Assembly (NCBI RefSeq): GCF_030848805.1
Contig: NC_092359.1
Coordinates: forward strand, 2,407,001-2,471,000
DNA: 64,000 nucleotides
From: Temnothorax longispinosus
Lineage: Eukaryota; Arthropoda; Insecta; Hymenoptera; Formicidae
Reading direction: 5' to 3'
Shown: positions 19,701 through 30,906 of the stretch, one piece after another
Layout of the letters: every line of letters starts with the position of its first letter
Position numbering within the stretch: the stretch's first letter is position 1
Translations under genes and position numbers: made by a program
The notes under the pieces: generated by a model
What the model was told of the DNA's origin: nothing
What the model saw: only the letters and a program-made list of their open reading frames with translations
Database searches by the model: none

Positions 19701-22700
19701 ATATATTTTTTTCGTTATATTTCTCTCTCTATTTATAAATAGAACTTGCTTTTATATTTTTTTTATTTTGTTAATTGAAAATAACGAAAAACTTCTATTA
19801 AAACAAATTTTTATTTTATTTTATTGATTGCAAATGTATTTAATTTCTTTACTAATAAGTATAAATTACAGCTTTACGTTAAGTCAACGTTAGGTTTACA
19901 TTCGTACATTATTCTTCCTGACCGATAATTTTCTTTTTTATTCGTTATATTCTTGAATAAAAATGACGAATTATGAATAAATTATTCATTATTCACGAAT
20001 AACGACTAAATTTATTATATTTGTTATTTCTTACTCGTTATCCAGAATAAAATTTGCCCAACACTGGTTTAAAATCGTATACGAGGAGTCTATGTACAAC
20101 CGGTATAGGGCCTATCTTATCTGGATAAATTAGACAGTCTTGAAGTCCAAATTTTAGGAAGTCGAAGAAGGAGACAGCATATTATGAGAATCGAAATTGG
20201 TATTGTGAATCTAATGATGTCTTTTTAATCTTGTTTTAGAATTGTAGTGTCAATTTCTTAACGAGATAATTGTCGCGGATATTCTGCCTCGTGTCTTTTG
20301 TAAAAAGGATTATGAAAAGACATCTGAGAAACACTTATATGTTGAATATATATAAAGTATAAACATTTTTTTTTATTATATATATATTAATAAAAAAATA
20401 TGTAAGAATTATAAAATTAAAAATTGCACGCTCTCACAATCAGCGTCCCAATTTATCGCGCGAGTATCTTTACAAAAGATTATAGATCCGCGGCTAAACT
20501 TGACCCGTGACACTGTAACGGATGTCGCTCGTTCGTACATACATAGCTGGATGCAACGTAACGTCGCAAGTCTTTTGAAGGCGTCTCGTCGCCTCGCATT
20601 TTCGTTCCGATTGGTCTGCGACAGAACTGGAGGGCGACGACCATCACCCTCCTGCTAAGAAGCGTATAAATCTCCGACTCGAGATTCCCTTCCTCGCCCA
20701 GCAATTGTTGTAGAACGGTGGTATCCAACTTTGTTTTAGGCCAGCTTGTAAACGTACGGCATCGGTTAAAAAAAAATAAATAAATAAAGGAGTTCGTAAT
20801 GTGACAGGACTTTACTGTTTACTGTTAATCTTTTCGCTGCAGTTTTGCGATATAAAATTTATTAATAGCAACTTTGAGCGCATCTTCGTCGACGCAAATG
20901 GTGAATCGATTACTGTGAACAATAAAAACATATCTGTCTTAATATTTAATCACAAACTAGTCAGAAAATTATAGGCCTGTTCGTTTTAGTTGAACTTCTT
21001 GCACAGTTCATCTTTTCTCTTTTTCTCTCCAATGTGAAAAGAAAAAGGGGAAAAATGAACTGTGCAAGAAGTTCAGCTAAAACAAACAGCAGGCCTCATG
21101 AGAGCGAATGATCGCAGTTTGCAGCAAATCGCATTCTAATGTTCTCACGTTTTCAACTTGATACCGTTAGGCGTTATCGTTAACTTAAGCCGCTACAAGT
21201 TAATTAGCGATCGGTGCATTTCTCGAGTTGATGAGCGCGTACTTTTCGGAGCGCACGTTTTTTTTTCTCTGCCTTGAGAATCGGGGAGAAGGAAACCGGG
21301 TGAATATATATTAAAGACAACGTCCGGGCCACCATGGCAGAAAATAAAATTCTCAATGTGGGTCGTGCATCGCTTGAAATAGAAGCGCCGTGCTCTCTCC
21401 TACCCGGCGCGCGGCGCGGCTTCCTCCTCGCGAGCCGCGGCGGTATGTCGTAAACGAAAACGAATTTGAATCAGAATGCCGATTGTGTACCACGACCGCG
21501 ATCTTGCGCGTCTATTATCTCGCAAAATAGCGCTTGCTGTATTATCTAGAATTGGGGAATTTCGCGGGACGAAGATACAGATTCCGTGAGAAATTAATGT
21601 AAATTAAATACGGTTTAATTTATCTTTTGTCTGTCTATTCTATTGTTTTTAATCTCCCAAACTGTTCTCTCAACTTAATGTAAAACGAGGATTCCTGGCG
21701 AAGCCGTCTATGAACTGACACTTTTCGAGGATAACGTAGCGAGAAAAGTGATTCCACGAGAATAGATATAGCATCATTCGATGTTGCCTGTTTTAAGGCA
21801 GTAGGCCAAGGATAGCAAGACGATGTCGGTTCGGAGTATTTTATGTTTAAAGAACCTTCGTAGAAACTCGTCGTTGTCAGGGAAAAATTCGTTCTTGCTC
21901 ATAAATCCTCACAAAAATTTGTTTTCGCGTCTCGATAAAAACGTTAAAACTACTTGAATCAGAAACAACGTTTGATTCTCTATCAATACTTTGCTTTCTC
22001 TTATTTAATCAATATTAGTATATTGTATTGAGCAAGATGTTACGTAATTAGATTTAATAGAGTGCACATATATTTTTTAAAATAATGAATGAATGATAAA
22101 TGAATGGTATCTGCCGTTGCATAATCGAGCGAACACGTTGCGGTTTGCAAACTTCCTGCGTTGACGTAAGAACTTGCAGATAGCAGAGAATCTTGATGGG
22201 CGATCGGACTGCTAAAAGTTACAGTTAGTTGTTAAAGAAATGTAGCATAAACTTAAAGATGAAAGGTATATCGTTAGTAGAAATAAACGTTGTGTGACTG
22301 ATATTTATCGTTTGTTTCAGATTGGACAAAAAGACTAAGGACCTGCAGATATCAGAACGAAATGTAATGATATTCGAGACGCGCTGCAACGACTTGCAGT
22401 CGCAGTTCAATCAGTCGCAAGCGGAGCGCAAGAAGCTGGCTGAGAAGGAGCGGGAATGGGAGAAGGAAGAGACTCGATTGAAAGCATTGCTGGACGACGT
22501 TCGTAAGCACCTGGAGGAAGAGACCCTCCAGCGAATCGATCTCGAGAACAATATTCAGAGCCTCAAAGAAGACATCAGTTTCAAGGACCAAGTTTATCAG
22601 CAAGAAATTTCAGAGACTCGTACGAGACGACAAGTAAGCGAAACAATAGAGCCCTTCAAGCCTCGTTGTGTTGCTGTAAAAATATTATTAGCAAGAAAAG

Positions 22701-25700
22701 TTTCTCGATTGACATTTGGCAGGCATTGAAAAAAAAATTGATTTGAAAATTTGCCTGGAAATGACAATTTACTTTAGTTACATTGCATATTTATGTAGTA
22801 TTTATCAATTTATGTATAATATACAAAAGAGTTCTAATTTGTGTCTTGAACGCGTTTTACGTTTTACGATAAATAAATAAAAATCATTTATTGTCATCTC
22901 TAAAAGTACTCAATAAATATTGCTTTAAGACCAGCCATATAATAAAATCTGACCAGAAAAAGAAAGAGCAAATAAATTTCTAATCGATGTGACAGCTTCT
23001 ACTTTAATAGTGTAGTTACCTGTTGATCTCCTAGTGAATCTTTCGAAATAATATTTATTCCTTTGTAATTGCATTTCAGGTTGAAATATCGGAGATCGAC
23101 GGTCGTCTCTCGAAGCAATATGAGGCTAAGCTGCAGCAATCCCTGCAAGAGTTACGCGATCAGTATGAGGCGCAGATGCGTGCTAATCGAGAAGAGATCG
23201 AGCTTTTGTACGAGAATAAATTTAAGAATTTGACATCTCACGCTCAGCGTAATAGCGGAGTCGCTAACATAGCAACAGAGGAGTTAAGACAGGCTCGCTC
23301 TCGAATCGAAAGTCTTAATACAAGAATCAACGAACTCGAAGCAGCGTTCAATTCCGCTAATGCACGCATTAGGTACTCTTTACAAGATTCTCTTGTAAAA
23401 ACATTTTATTTTTGTTAATACATAAATATAATTTTTTTAATTCACACTTTACTTTGAGAAAAACAAGAAAAGCACAATATAGAAATTAAGGATTAGTAGA
23501 GAAATATTATCTGATTAATATTACTTGTGTATAAGTAAAAATAGCACTATTAAAATAAATATCCAAAATAACATAAAATGCTTCTCGACAGGGACTTGGA
23601 AAACTTACGAGAGAACGAACGTGCTCGTTACACGGAAAGCTTGGCTGCGTTAGAAGCGGAATTAACGCGTATGCGAGATGAAATGGCTCAACAGTTGCAA
23701 GAATATCAGGACCTTATGGATATTAAAGTGGCGCTTGATTTGGAAATCGCTGCGTATCGCAAGCTTCTCGAGTCGGAAGAGGCTAGGTGAGTCAATATCA
23801 TAATCTCTGTAAATTTGACTGGCAAATGTTACGTGATAAGATTAATTTATGCGGAATTTACCTCAATTCCAGAATGAACATTACACCTATGCAGTCGACA
23901 AACACGTCTTTGTCTACTGGTAGAGCAACTCCGTCTAGACATACTCCTCTTAGAGGCGGCAAACGGAAACGCACTTTGCTGGAGGAAACCGAGGAACGCA
24001 GCAGTAATGATTATAGTGTCACGGGTACTGCTAGGGGTGACGTAGAGATTACGGAAGCAGATCCCCAAGGACGATTCGTAAAACTCACCAATAAGGGCAG
24101 TAAGGTAAGTGGAAGCTGACATTTTGGAGATCCAACGATGTGCGTTTTAGCTTTATTCAAGTAAACTCGAACTTCTTATCGAATGTAACTTTTACAACAG
24201 GAAATAAGCTTGGGTGGATGGCAGATCATTCGCAAAGCCGGTTCTCTGGAAACTGCCTTCAAGTTTCATCGTAGCGTAAAGCTCGATGCAGGTGCTAACG
24301 TGATGGTGTGGTCGGCTGATATCGGTGCAACACACGAGCCACCATCCAACATTGTTATGAAGGGTCAGAAGTGGTTCGTAGCAGATAACATGACTACAAC
24401 ACTGACAAATATTGAAGGAGAGGTACGTGCGTCCCATTTGCTATTTTATGTATTTAATCTATAAATGTGCATTTCTCGTTCTTCACCAAATAAATATTTT
24501 TAATTAATAAAATTTGAATAAATTTTATTGAAATAACGTTAAAAGACTCTTGAATGAGATAATTAGATGTTTCCGACAATATAATGCGTTATTATATGCA
24601 TATAAAGATTAATTTTAATATTAAATACAATACGATGCAGGATTAAGTAAATTTTCTAATAGGAAATGGCTACATCTGAGCGCAAGAGGCAGCAGTTATC
24701 TACAACTTTGTCCCGACACAGAGAAATGGGATTCCGACCAACAGAAGAACTCCATCATCAGCAGGTAAGGATGCAATAAACACTTTATTGCATTATACAT
24801 CATGTTGAATGTTGTAGTGAAATGAAAGCTTTAAATTACTTTTCGAAAACGAGAATAGACATTATTAGAAAAAAAGGGAAAAAGATGAATGTAATATAAT
24901 ATACGATGCTGATATGCATTAGCGTTATATTTTAACTGCAGCATTATTTTGATATACTACCGGCGCACGAAATTCTATTTAGCAAATTGTATAGCAACGC
25001 AATTGTCGTAATGCAAAAAAGACTTCCATAGTGGGGAAACTAAAAAGATATTAGTCAGAATAATAGATCTTGGAAGAGTGATGCTTTTTAATTCTTGAAC
25101 ATCGAAGAAGACAATGTGGCTATAATATTTATTCCAAGTTTTTAAGGCATTACAGGGGTCAATTCAATATTTACATAAACAGTAGTACCAAACAGTAGAT
25201 ATTCAGACATTACTTACCTCCCATTTGTTTCTGGAGATTCGTTATATACAGAATAAGTGTTGCAGTTATAGACTAATTTTGGGGGGTAGCATTTTCACAA
25301 TTCACTTCTTGTTCCATAGAGAAGATATCTCTACCCGTATTAAAGGGTGAGGGCACACGACTCTGATGGGCACTTTATGTAAGTTGTTTTATAACCTATC
25401 AGATGTTCGAACATTACATTATCGATAATGTTCTCCGCACTCATAATATAAATTATTTCGCTTCATATTTTGTTGGTTTTCATGCAGCATTTTGCCTGGA
25501 TGCTCACCGCTTAACTAAAATCTCATGCCTTACGAGAATTAATATAATCTTCGTTATATAAGACTATTACCATCCCATTAATTAACCACATTGTCTTTAA
25601 TTAAAATATTAATGTCAAATATATATACATGTTGTTAAATATTATCTACATAGACAATACTTAAAGCTTTCTTTCTTACACGGAATTCAACTTAATTTAA

Positions 25701-26437
25701 TATTAATGATAATTTGTGATTTAAAGAAATTTTGATCATGCGTCCTTTATATCTTATTAAATTTTAAATATTCTGTGATTAATATATTCTACGTATTAAT
25801 ATATTCTACGAATGCAAGATTCTTAGATTGAGTTTATATATTGCATTTCAGTGTGGATAATTTTCATCTTTTTATATTATACATTAATTACTCCCGAATT
25901 TCACAGCGTTATTAATAATATTTATTAGATAATTATTTATATATAATAATAATTTAGATAATTATTAATATATATATATGTAATCGGATTGGCGCCGAGT
26001 CATTTGAGAAATTGTATGCGCTTACTTTACTTTTAGAATGCGAACGGTAGTAACATTTACAAATAACATAAATCTGATTTAGCGTATTTATGTGTATTCT
26101 ACATTACTGCACACATGTTAATACAGTGATAGGTCATTGTATGCCAGAGATTGTAAAGAAAAATTAGATTAATGTTACCGAGAGATATATATCTCATGTA
26201 TTTTCTCCATACGCATATCTTTTTCACCGTGTGAACATATAACAATGAGATTCATTTGCTTATATCTGTGACTAAATGGACATGCCGATATTCTCGCAGT
26301 GGATTAAGCGAACTGGGGTCCGCGGTGATTACTCATTTTATTTTACGTTTCTTTCGTTTCCTTTTGTTAATGAGATATACGTACGTTTTATGTTTCAGAG
26401 CGATCCCCAAGGTGAAGAGCGTTGCCACATTATGTGA
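13292..26437 (+). CDS. Lam: Nuclear lamin (B-type, CaaX-prenylated)
   Basis: Eight exons join in frame: 13292-13749, 22321-22633, 23080-23372, 23592-23786, 23873-24104, 24201-24422, 24663-24764 and 26399-26437. They encode 617 residues. The head (1-59) has a 12-alanine run at 10-21 and a Cdk-type site SPLSPTR just before the rod. The rod (about 60-420) opens with RLQEKQDLQNLNDRLACYIE and closes with ALDLEIAAYRKLLESEEAR, as in all lamins. A nuclear localisation signal KRKR sits at 450-453, with TP sites on its N-terminal side. The lamin-tail Ig domain spans about 476-575. The C terminus is CHIM, a CaaX box for farnesylation. By family it forms the filament meshwork under the inner nuclear membrane. 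The ATG at 13292 is the first in the leader. Fly Lamin Dm0 is the likely orthologue. Confidence 0.95.
14656..14944. mobile_element. Family A hairpin elements, nested (copies 2 and 3)
   Basis: The outer pair begins ttcatttctattaatatag at 14656 and ends with ctatattagtagaaatgga at about 14943. Inside it a second pair runs from about 14731 (ttcatttctactaatata) to about 14864 (attagtagaaatagata). Both share the inner gtttaactta / taagttaaac signature with the element at 3152-3283. This is either one copy inserted into another or an internal duplication. It has no coding capacity. Confidence 0.65.
16502..16519. other. Perfect 8-bp GC hairpin in lamin intron 1
   Basis: CTTCCCCC, a TC loop and GGGGGAAG form a perfect stem-loop inside a GC-rich patch. 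The short loop would not close well as RNA, so it may only be a cruciform-prone palindrome. No function is proposed. Confidence 0.4.
17645..17672. repeat. (ATT)n microsatellite
   Basis: About nine perfect ATT triplets lie in lamin intron 1, with a decayed second patch near 17701-17720. Confidence 0.85.
19182..20066. mobile_element. hAT-like non-autonomous element with decayed 8-bp target duplication
   Basis: The right end, read inward on the minus strand, is CAGTGTTGGGCAAATTTTAT, a typical hAT terminal sequence. The left end begins CAATGTTGTAC, a diverged version. The eight bases flanking each side are GTTCAAGA and GTTTAAAA, 6 of 8 identical, as expected for an old hAT target duplication. 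The roughly 885-base AT-rich interior has no transposase frame, and several blocks near each end repeat TTATTCATTATTCG-like sequence. It is probably an ancient MITE or internally deleted element. Confidence 0.6.
20973..21096. mobile_element. MITE-like element with about 37-bp terminal inverted repeats
   Basis: The left arm runs from aggcctgttcgttttagttg through cttcttgcacagttca. The right arm is its near-perfect inverted complement ending in caaacagcaggcct. Between the arms lie a CT-rich and an AG-rich half that also pair. The total length is 124 bases with no coding capacity, so the unit folds as one long hairpin. The family was not assigned. Confidence 0.7.
22321..22633 (+). CDS. Lamin exon 2: coil 1B
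   Basis: The acceptor is tttgtttcag. The first base completes a lysine codon and the exon then reads LDKKTKDLQISERN to SETRTRRQ before gtaagc. It is rich in charged heptads. Confidence 0.95.
23080..23372 (+). CDS. Lamin exon 3: coil 1B end to coil 2
   Basis: The exon starts VEISEIDGRLSKQYEAKL after gcatttcag and ends at NSANARI plus two bases before gtactc. The phase joins to exon 4 as an arginine codon. Confidence 0.95.
23592..23786 (+). CDS. Lamin exon 4: end of rod
   Basis: The exon encodes the end of coil 2, with QEYQDLMDIKVALDLEIAAY and RKLLESEEA, the helix-termination motif conserved in all intermediate filaments. It follows ctcgacag and ends before gtgagt. Confidence 0.95.
23873..24104 (+). 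CDS. Lamin exon 5: NLS and start of tail domain
   Basis: The exon carries TP sites (ATPSRHTP), the nuclear localisation signal GGKRKRTLLEE, an acidic stretch and the first strands of the lamin-tail domain (GDVEITEADPQGRFVKL). The donor is aag|gtaagt. Confidence 0.95.
24201..24422 (+). CDS. Lamin exon 6: core of lamin-tail domain
   Basis: The exon encodes SLGGWQIIRKAGSLETAFKF through VMVWSADIGATHEPPSN and KWFVADNMTTTL. The conserved GGW and VWS strands of the Ig-like lamin tail are clear. It spans 74 codons and is flanked by acaacag and gtacgt. Confidence 0.95.
24663..24764 (+). CDS. Lamin exon 7: post-Ig linker
   Basis: The exon spans 34 codons, from EMATSERKRQQLSTTLSRHR to ELHHQQ, after ttctaatag and before gtaagg. 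Reading on into the intron reaches a stop after four codons (VRMQ then TAA). Confidence 0.9.
24765..26398 (+). other. Lamin intron 7
   Basis: This 1.6 kb AT-rich intron separates the tail domain from the CaaX microexon. It contains no other terminal exon that I can support. The in-frame stop four codons past the exon 7 donor makes intron retention a possible source of a non-prenylated lamin. Confidence 0.75.
26399..26437 (+). CDS. Lamin exon 8: CaaX-bearing terminal microexon
   Basis: After the acceptor ttatgtttcag this exon encodes only SDPQGEERCHIM and the stop TGA. Cys-His-Ile-Met is a good farnesylation CaaX box, as expected for a B-type lamin. It lies 1.6 kb from exon 7. The phase is 0 and the CaaX position supports the join strongly. 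Confidence 0.9.
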   Translation, partial: SDPQGEERCHIM

Positions 26438-28833
26438 ACATAAATTTACCATAAGTTTAAGAGTAACATTAAAAGATTTTAAAAGCTTGTATGATAATGG
26501 GGCTTCTTATTCCGTAAGCGCCGTTTAGAAACTGATAAAAATTAAGAAAAAAAAAAGAGATCATGCCATTAACACACAGAAATTAATTTAGAGTACAATA
26601 TCAGAGATATATGAGATACAAGATTCATTTGTCTGATATTCACTTCGAAGAGAAGGAGAATAAAAGCAGAAATGATGAATATTGCAGTTGAAACATTATA
26701 TAACTTTCCTTACATTTATGTAATAGAATATATATTATATATGTATACATATATGAGAAGATATTGTATAATATATTTGAACTGACAAGAGTTCAAATCA
26801 AATTTAACAAATGGGTTTCGTGATGTGAATGAAATACGTTTTTTTTTTTGCATTTATCAATCTCTATTCATTACAAAGGAAAAAAGGGAATTGTGCTATT
26901 ATATTCCGTTAAAAACCCACAGCCATACAACGATTACAGAGTACAGACGGATACTAATGGTACGCTTGTATTCAGCTCAACTTCTTCCTCCCTATTGTGT
27001 GCTGCGTTACAAGTTCAGGTTTACCACCATTGTGCATTCGTCTGTACTTCCATCAAATTGTAATACCGAAGCAGCGATACTTCGAGCGATAAAATCTGTT
27101 TTAATGATTAATAATTTCTTTATTTGTGATACGTTTATGTTTGTTTATTTTGTCCAGTAGAAAACATTCAAAAGAGCGATCGGGTTACCAGTATTTATCC
27201 TTTTAAGGGACTACGAGATAGTAATATGAGACTGTGGGAAAGCTAAATATGATAGATGTACGACTGTCAATTAGATGGGACAGTTTCATCCCTCAATGAA
27301 CCCCGAAGAAAACGCTCGATTAAACGTTCGATTAAATGTTATTTTCATTCTCCGACCAAGTAATATTTAATTGAACGCCGCATATTTTTATGCTAATGTA
27401 GGAGTGTGTTCTTCGGCCGGGAGAACCCGCAAAATTGTGTATCGAACTGTACGAATGCTGCCGATGTCCAATTGACCTTTCTACAGATCTTTCTACCGAT
27501 AATTTCATGGGAGGTATGGGAAACGTATTTGTTCCTACAATCGCACCCACCTGCATTGAAAATAATTTTTCTTAATTGTATTCAACTTTATATCATTTAT
27601 ACTAATAATAAAAATCGCAAATTAACCGTACAAATATACTCGTGATTATTATTTTTCATAATAGCGACAGCAGCTAACTGGTTTTAGGCAAACGTTAAGT
27701 TAAAGTAAGTTAAGTCTTTGATAAGAGAGCGTAAAAAAAAAGCCGAAAAGATTTAAATGGACAAATTGTTCGTATTTTATGTACATGAAAATCGGTTAGG
27801 TACGTACACAGAGCCGGTTTGTAGGGAAAATTTCCTTCTCTTTGTATGAGAACGCTATTTTATCATATTGAAAATATGCAATTTCGCGTAAACCACATTA
27901 AGAATCGATAGATATTTTCCATGTTAGTTCGATTTTGTAATAAAACTCATCAGTTAAAAAATGTATTGTATTCTGCCAATAAAATTGTCTTGTTTCGTCA
28001 CTTTTTTGCACCAATATACAGTTGATACCCTCTATTCTCTAAGAAGTCCTATTCCAAATCAACTTGTTTTCCTCTAACTGGGATTCTCCTCTTGCCCTAA
28101 CTCTTTCGCTACTTGTATTTAAATAAGATAGAACGTGTAATAGTATTTTCTAAGCGTATGCCATTGGAATAAAAGTTAGGGTCGAGGGGAAAAAAATCTT
28201 AAAATAGATTTAATTCCGACAATCTTTGAAACACAGGAAATCGACTGTATTTTTATTGACAGTTTAATTCGCTGAATTTTGAAAAGTATCTATTCAAATA
28301 TATATAAATTTGTATCAAAGATTATATAAATAAATGTAAAAGTTAATCTTTAGAATCCGAATAGATCTTTTTTACGATTTCTTCAATTTTCGAATTAGTA
28401 CGCCAAAGTAATATTCTGAGAAAAATTTGAGTCAGTCTGAAGCCGAGAAATCGTCTCCTCGATTTCTAAAGATTAAATTTTGTTGATAATTTTTATATTC
28501 GAGTTTTATTAATATTTCTCTGTACATACAATACATATACAAAGGTTCTTCGTACATATTAAAAGGTAACGTGAAAATTAATATAAAAGTTCTTTGACAT
28601 ATCGTAATGCGCGCGTCATGACGTGTTGAGTGTTGCATCATTATTTCGATGGTACAATGGTACGAGTTATTTTATTCGCTTTACGATATCATGGTGAAAT
28701 AAAAAATGATCCTCTGCACCCGTATGAAATAAATATTAGGAACTAAGCTGGGCGACATTTCGCATCCATAATGCAAATCTGTAATACTCTTTTACATTCT
28801 GAAAATGGATTGCGCGGCTCTCTCCGCATCATT

Positions 28834-28856
28834 TTATATATAATATATATATAGTA

Positions 28857-28906
<50 letters not shown>

Positions 28907-28907
28907 A
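28834..28907. repeat. (TA)n microsatellite
   Basis: This is a nearly pure TA repeat with a few interruptions, including TAGTATATATTATA. It lies in the convergent intergenic region and is likely to be polymorphic and cruciform-prone. Confidence 0.85.
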
Positions 28908-28920
28908 ACTTAACTTTATC

Positions 28921-28944
28921 CTTTAAATTGTATACAATTTAAAG
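28921..28944. repeat. Perfect 24-base palindrome
   Basis: The sequence ctttaaattgta is followed at once by its exact reverse complement, 13 bases after the TA repeat. It could extrude as a cruciform. No known binding site is claimed. Confidence 0.7.
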
Positions 28945-30072
28945 TAACGTACTTAGATATTCACATAATGGAAATGTTTTAGAGAAATAGAACGAAAAGA
29001 AACTCGAAGGTTTCAAGAAATAAGACTGCATAGATTTTGTTACGCTACTACGATGTTATACGTTATATAGCTTTATAAATAAATACACATAAAATCTTAT
29101 TCTAAGCTTACATAAGAAATAAATAAGAATGCCTTCATACAAAATTGTGAAATAAGTAAGAAGAGACAGAGGGAGTAAAATCAACATCGTATCTTTAACA
29201 CTTGGATAAAAGAATCCACTTTGACGTCGCAATATCCTCTGAAAGAAAGCTCTTCTTTAAGTACCGTAAATCGTGCAATAAATGTACCCTTGGCGTTTTA
29301 CTATTACATCCACAAAAGCACGATAATGAGCGCGACCGGGATTCCGAGATTCGTTCGACCGAAATTAAAATCGGTAGTTCCTATCGTCGCAAAGAGTATA
29401 GTGAGATGATATAACTTGTTCAAAACACGCAGAGTCCTTGAAAATCCATCACATTCATATAGATCTTATATGTATATATCGTAACCATTATTTATATATA
29501 TAGGTGAACACAATATAGAACATTTACACATTTTATAAGTTAACGCGTTTATATCTTGTAAGCATAGTCTTCGCGAAGTTATCTTCTCCGTTGATTACTT
29601 TCGATGTGGTTCTCTTCGGAGTCTTAAATAATTTAAGTATCCATTACGCTCGATATTTTGGATGGTAACGCTTTTGTATTATATCGCTTTAAGAGGCTAA
29701 CATATATCTCAACAGTTCTTCTGAAAAACTTGTAAACTTGTAAATGTATTTGAAAATGGCAGTCGCCGCCAGGAGCATTCGAGCTATAATCTCACATTTA
29801 TTGAACATGTGAATGCGTATTTAATGATCAGATACAAACTGTTAGGCACGTATCTGTCGATATATCCGATTAAATTATCTCTTTGAATCCGTTGATTAAA
29901 CTCTCAATAAATACCAACAGGTCGTCAGATATTTTGAACATCGTTAATTTCTTTTTTCAAAGTCGATCTTTAACTTTAATCCTCTCGCAGTTCGCATAAA
30001 GCTTTACTCTCTCGGCATCGACACAGGATCTTCCACAATTTTTATATTGTACGACGTTTCTCGATGATTATT

Positions 30073-30906
30073 TCACGAATTACCGGTCGTTAGATTGCTG
30101 TTCAGCAGCTCGGTGTTGGCGTTGTTCGCCGTCAACTGCTGTTGCTCCTTCTGCTTCCTGCGCCGCCTGCGATTCCGCTTGTGCACGCAGAACAGCACCA
30201 CGAAGACGATGAAGAGGAACACCGCGACGCACGAGGCTACCAGTATCCAGACCGAGCGGGCTTTCTCAGTCTCCACCTTCTGCTGTATGATGGTCGAGCA
30301 CTCGTTGTACAGCTCGTACGTCCGATTGCTAAATTGCACGACGGTGCAATCCTCGATCGGTGAGTCGGTGCAGTTGAAGAATTCAGGCTTCATTTTGATC
30401 TGACGTAACTTCACCCAGGCATTCAACGTCTGACACTCGCAGCCGAGGCTGTTGAATTTAATCGCGTTCCGGGAGAGATCGAGGTACTTGAGCTCGCAGA
30501 ACGGCGCCAGGTCCTCGGTATCGACCGAGGTGATCATATTGCCGGACACATTGAGAGTGACGAGGGTCGCCTGAGGGCCGATACGCGGGATCTTGGTGAG
30601 CCTGTTCCTAGTCAACTGAAGTACCTGGATGGGCGAGGTGACCTCAACCTTGAATATCGAGTCGGTGAGCTTGTTGTGAGCGAGGTAGAGCGTGCGGAGA
30701 TACGGCAGCTGGAAGAGGCTCTTCGGTAGAGTGTCGCAACCGTTTGTCGAAAGATCCAACACTTCAAGGTACCGCTGTTTGGCGAAGGCCCCTTCCTCGA
30801 TAGTCTGGATGAAATTGTCACTGAGATAGATGAAGGCTAAGCTCGTGTAAGAGGCCAGGCTGTCGTTCGTCAAGTCCCTCAATCGATTCACGGTAGCGTC
30901 GAGCAC
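30073..30906 (-). CDS. LRR protein exon 2: repeats, LRRCT, transmembrane helix and tail
   Basis: After the acceptor tcttttatag the exon starts VLDATVNRLRDL, whose first codon is GTG and is internal rather than a start. It runs 277 codons to a TAA stop. It carries all but the first part of the ectodomain. Confidence 0.92.
   Translation of the reverse strand: MLDATVNRLRDLTNDSLASYTSLAFIYLSDNFIQTIEEGAFAKQRYLEVLDLSTNGCDTLPKSLFQLPYLRTLYLAHNKLTDSIFKVEVTSPIQVLQLTRNRLTKIPRIGPQATLVTLNVSGNMITSVDTEDLAPFCELKYLDLSRNAIKFNSLGCECQTLNAWVKLRQIKMKPEFFNCTDSPIEDCTVVQFSNRTYELYNECSTIIQQKVETEKARSVWILVASCVAVFLFIVFVVLFCVHKRNRRRRRKQKEQQQLTANNANTELLNSNLTTGNS

Larger units (their letters stand above)
13750..22320 (+). 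other. Lamin intron 1 (8.6 kb)
   Basis: This long first intron holds no coding exon I can support. From left to right it contains TA/CA repeats (13768-13825), nested family-A hairpin elements (14656-14944), a purine-rich tract (about 16310-16410) and an 18-base perfect hairpin (16502-16519). A pyrimidine tract (about 16803-16852), an ATT microsatellite (17645-17672), a GC-rich island (about 18780-19150), a hAT-like element (19182-20066) and a MITE (20973-21096) follow. A second GC-rich patch lies near 21230-21460. First introns of this size often hold regulatory elements, but none could be identified. Confidence 0.8.
26438..30072. other. Lamin 3' UTR, convergent intergenic sequence and LRR gene 3' UTR
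   Basis: This AT-rich sequence lies between the convergent lamin (+) and LRR (-) genes and contains no supportable coding exon. AATAAA motifs occur on the plus strand near 26649 and 27938-27976. On the minus strand one occurs at 29797-29802 and is a candidate poly(A) signal about 270 bases past the LRR stop. A long TA repeat and a 24-base palindrome lie at 28834-28944. Where each transcript ends cannot be decided here. Confidence 0.5.

Noticed and set aside
21334..21442. Alternative first coding exon of lamin
   Set aside because: The possible donor leaves phase 1, but lamin exon 2 needs phase 2, so the join would be out of frame.
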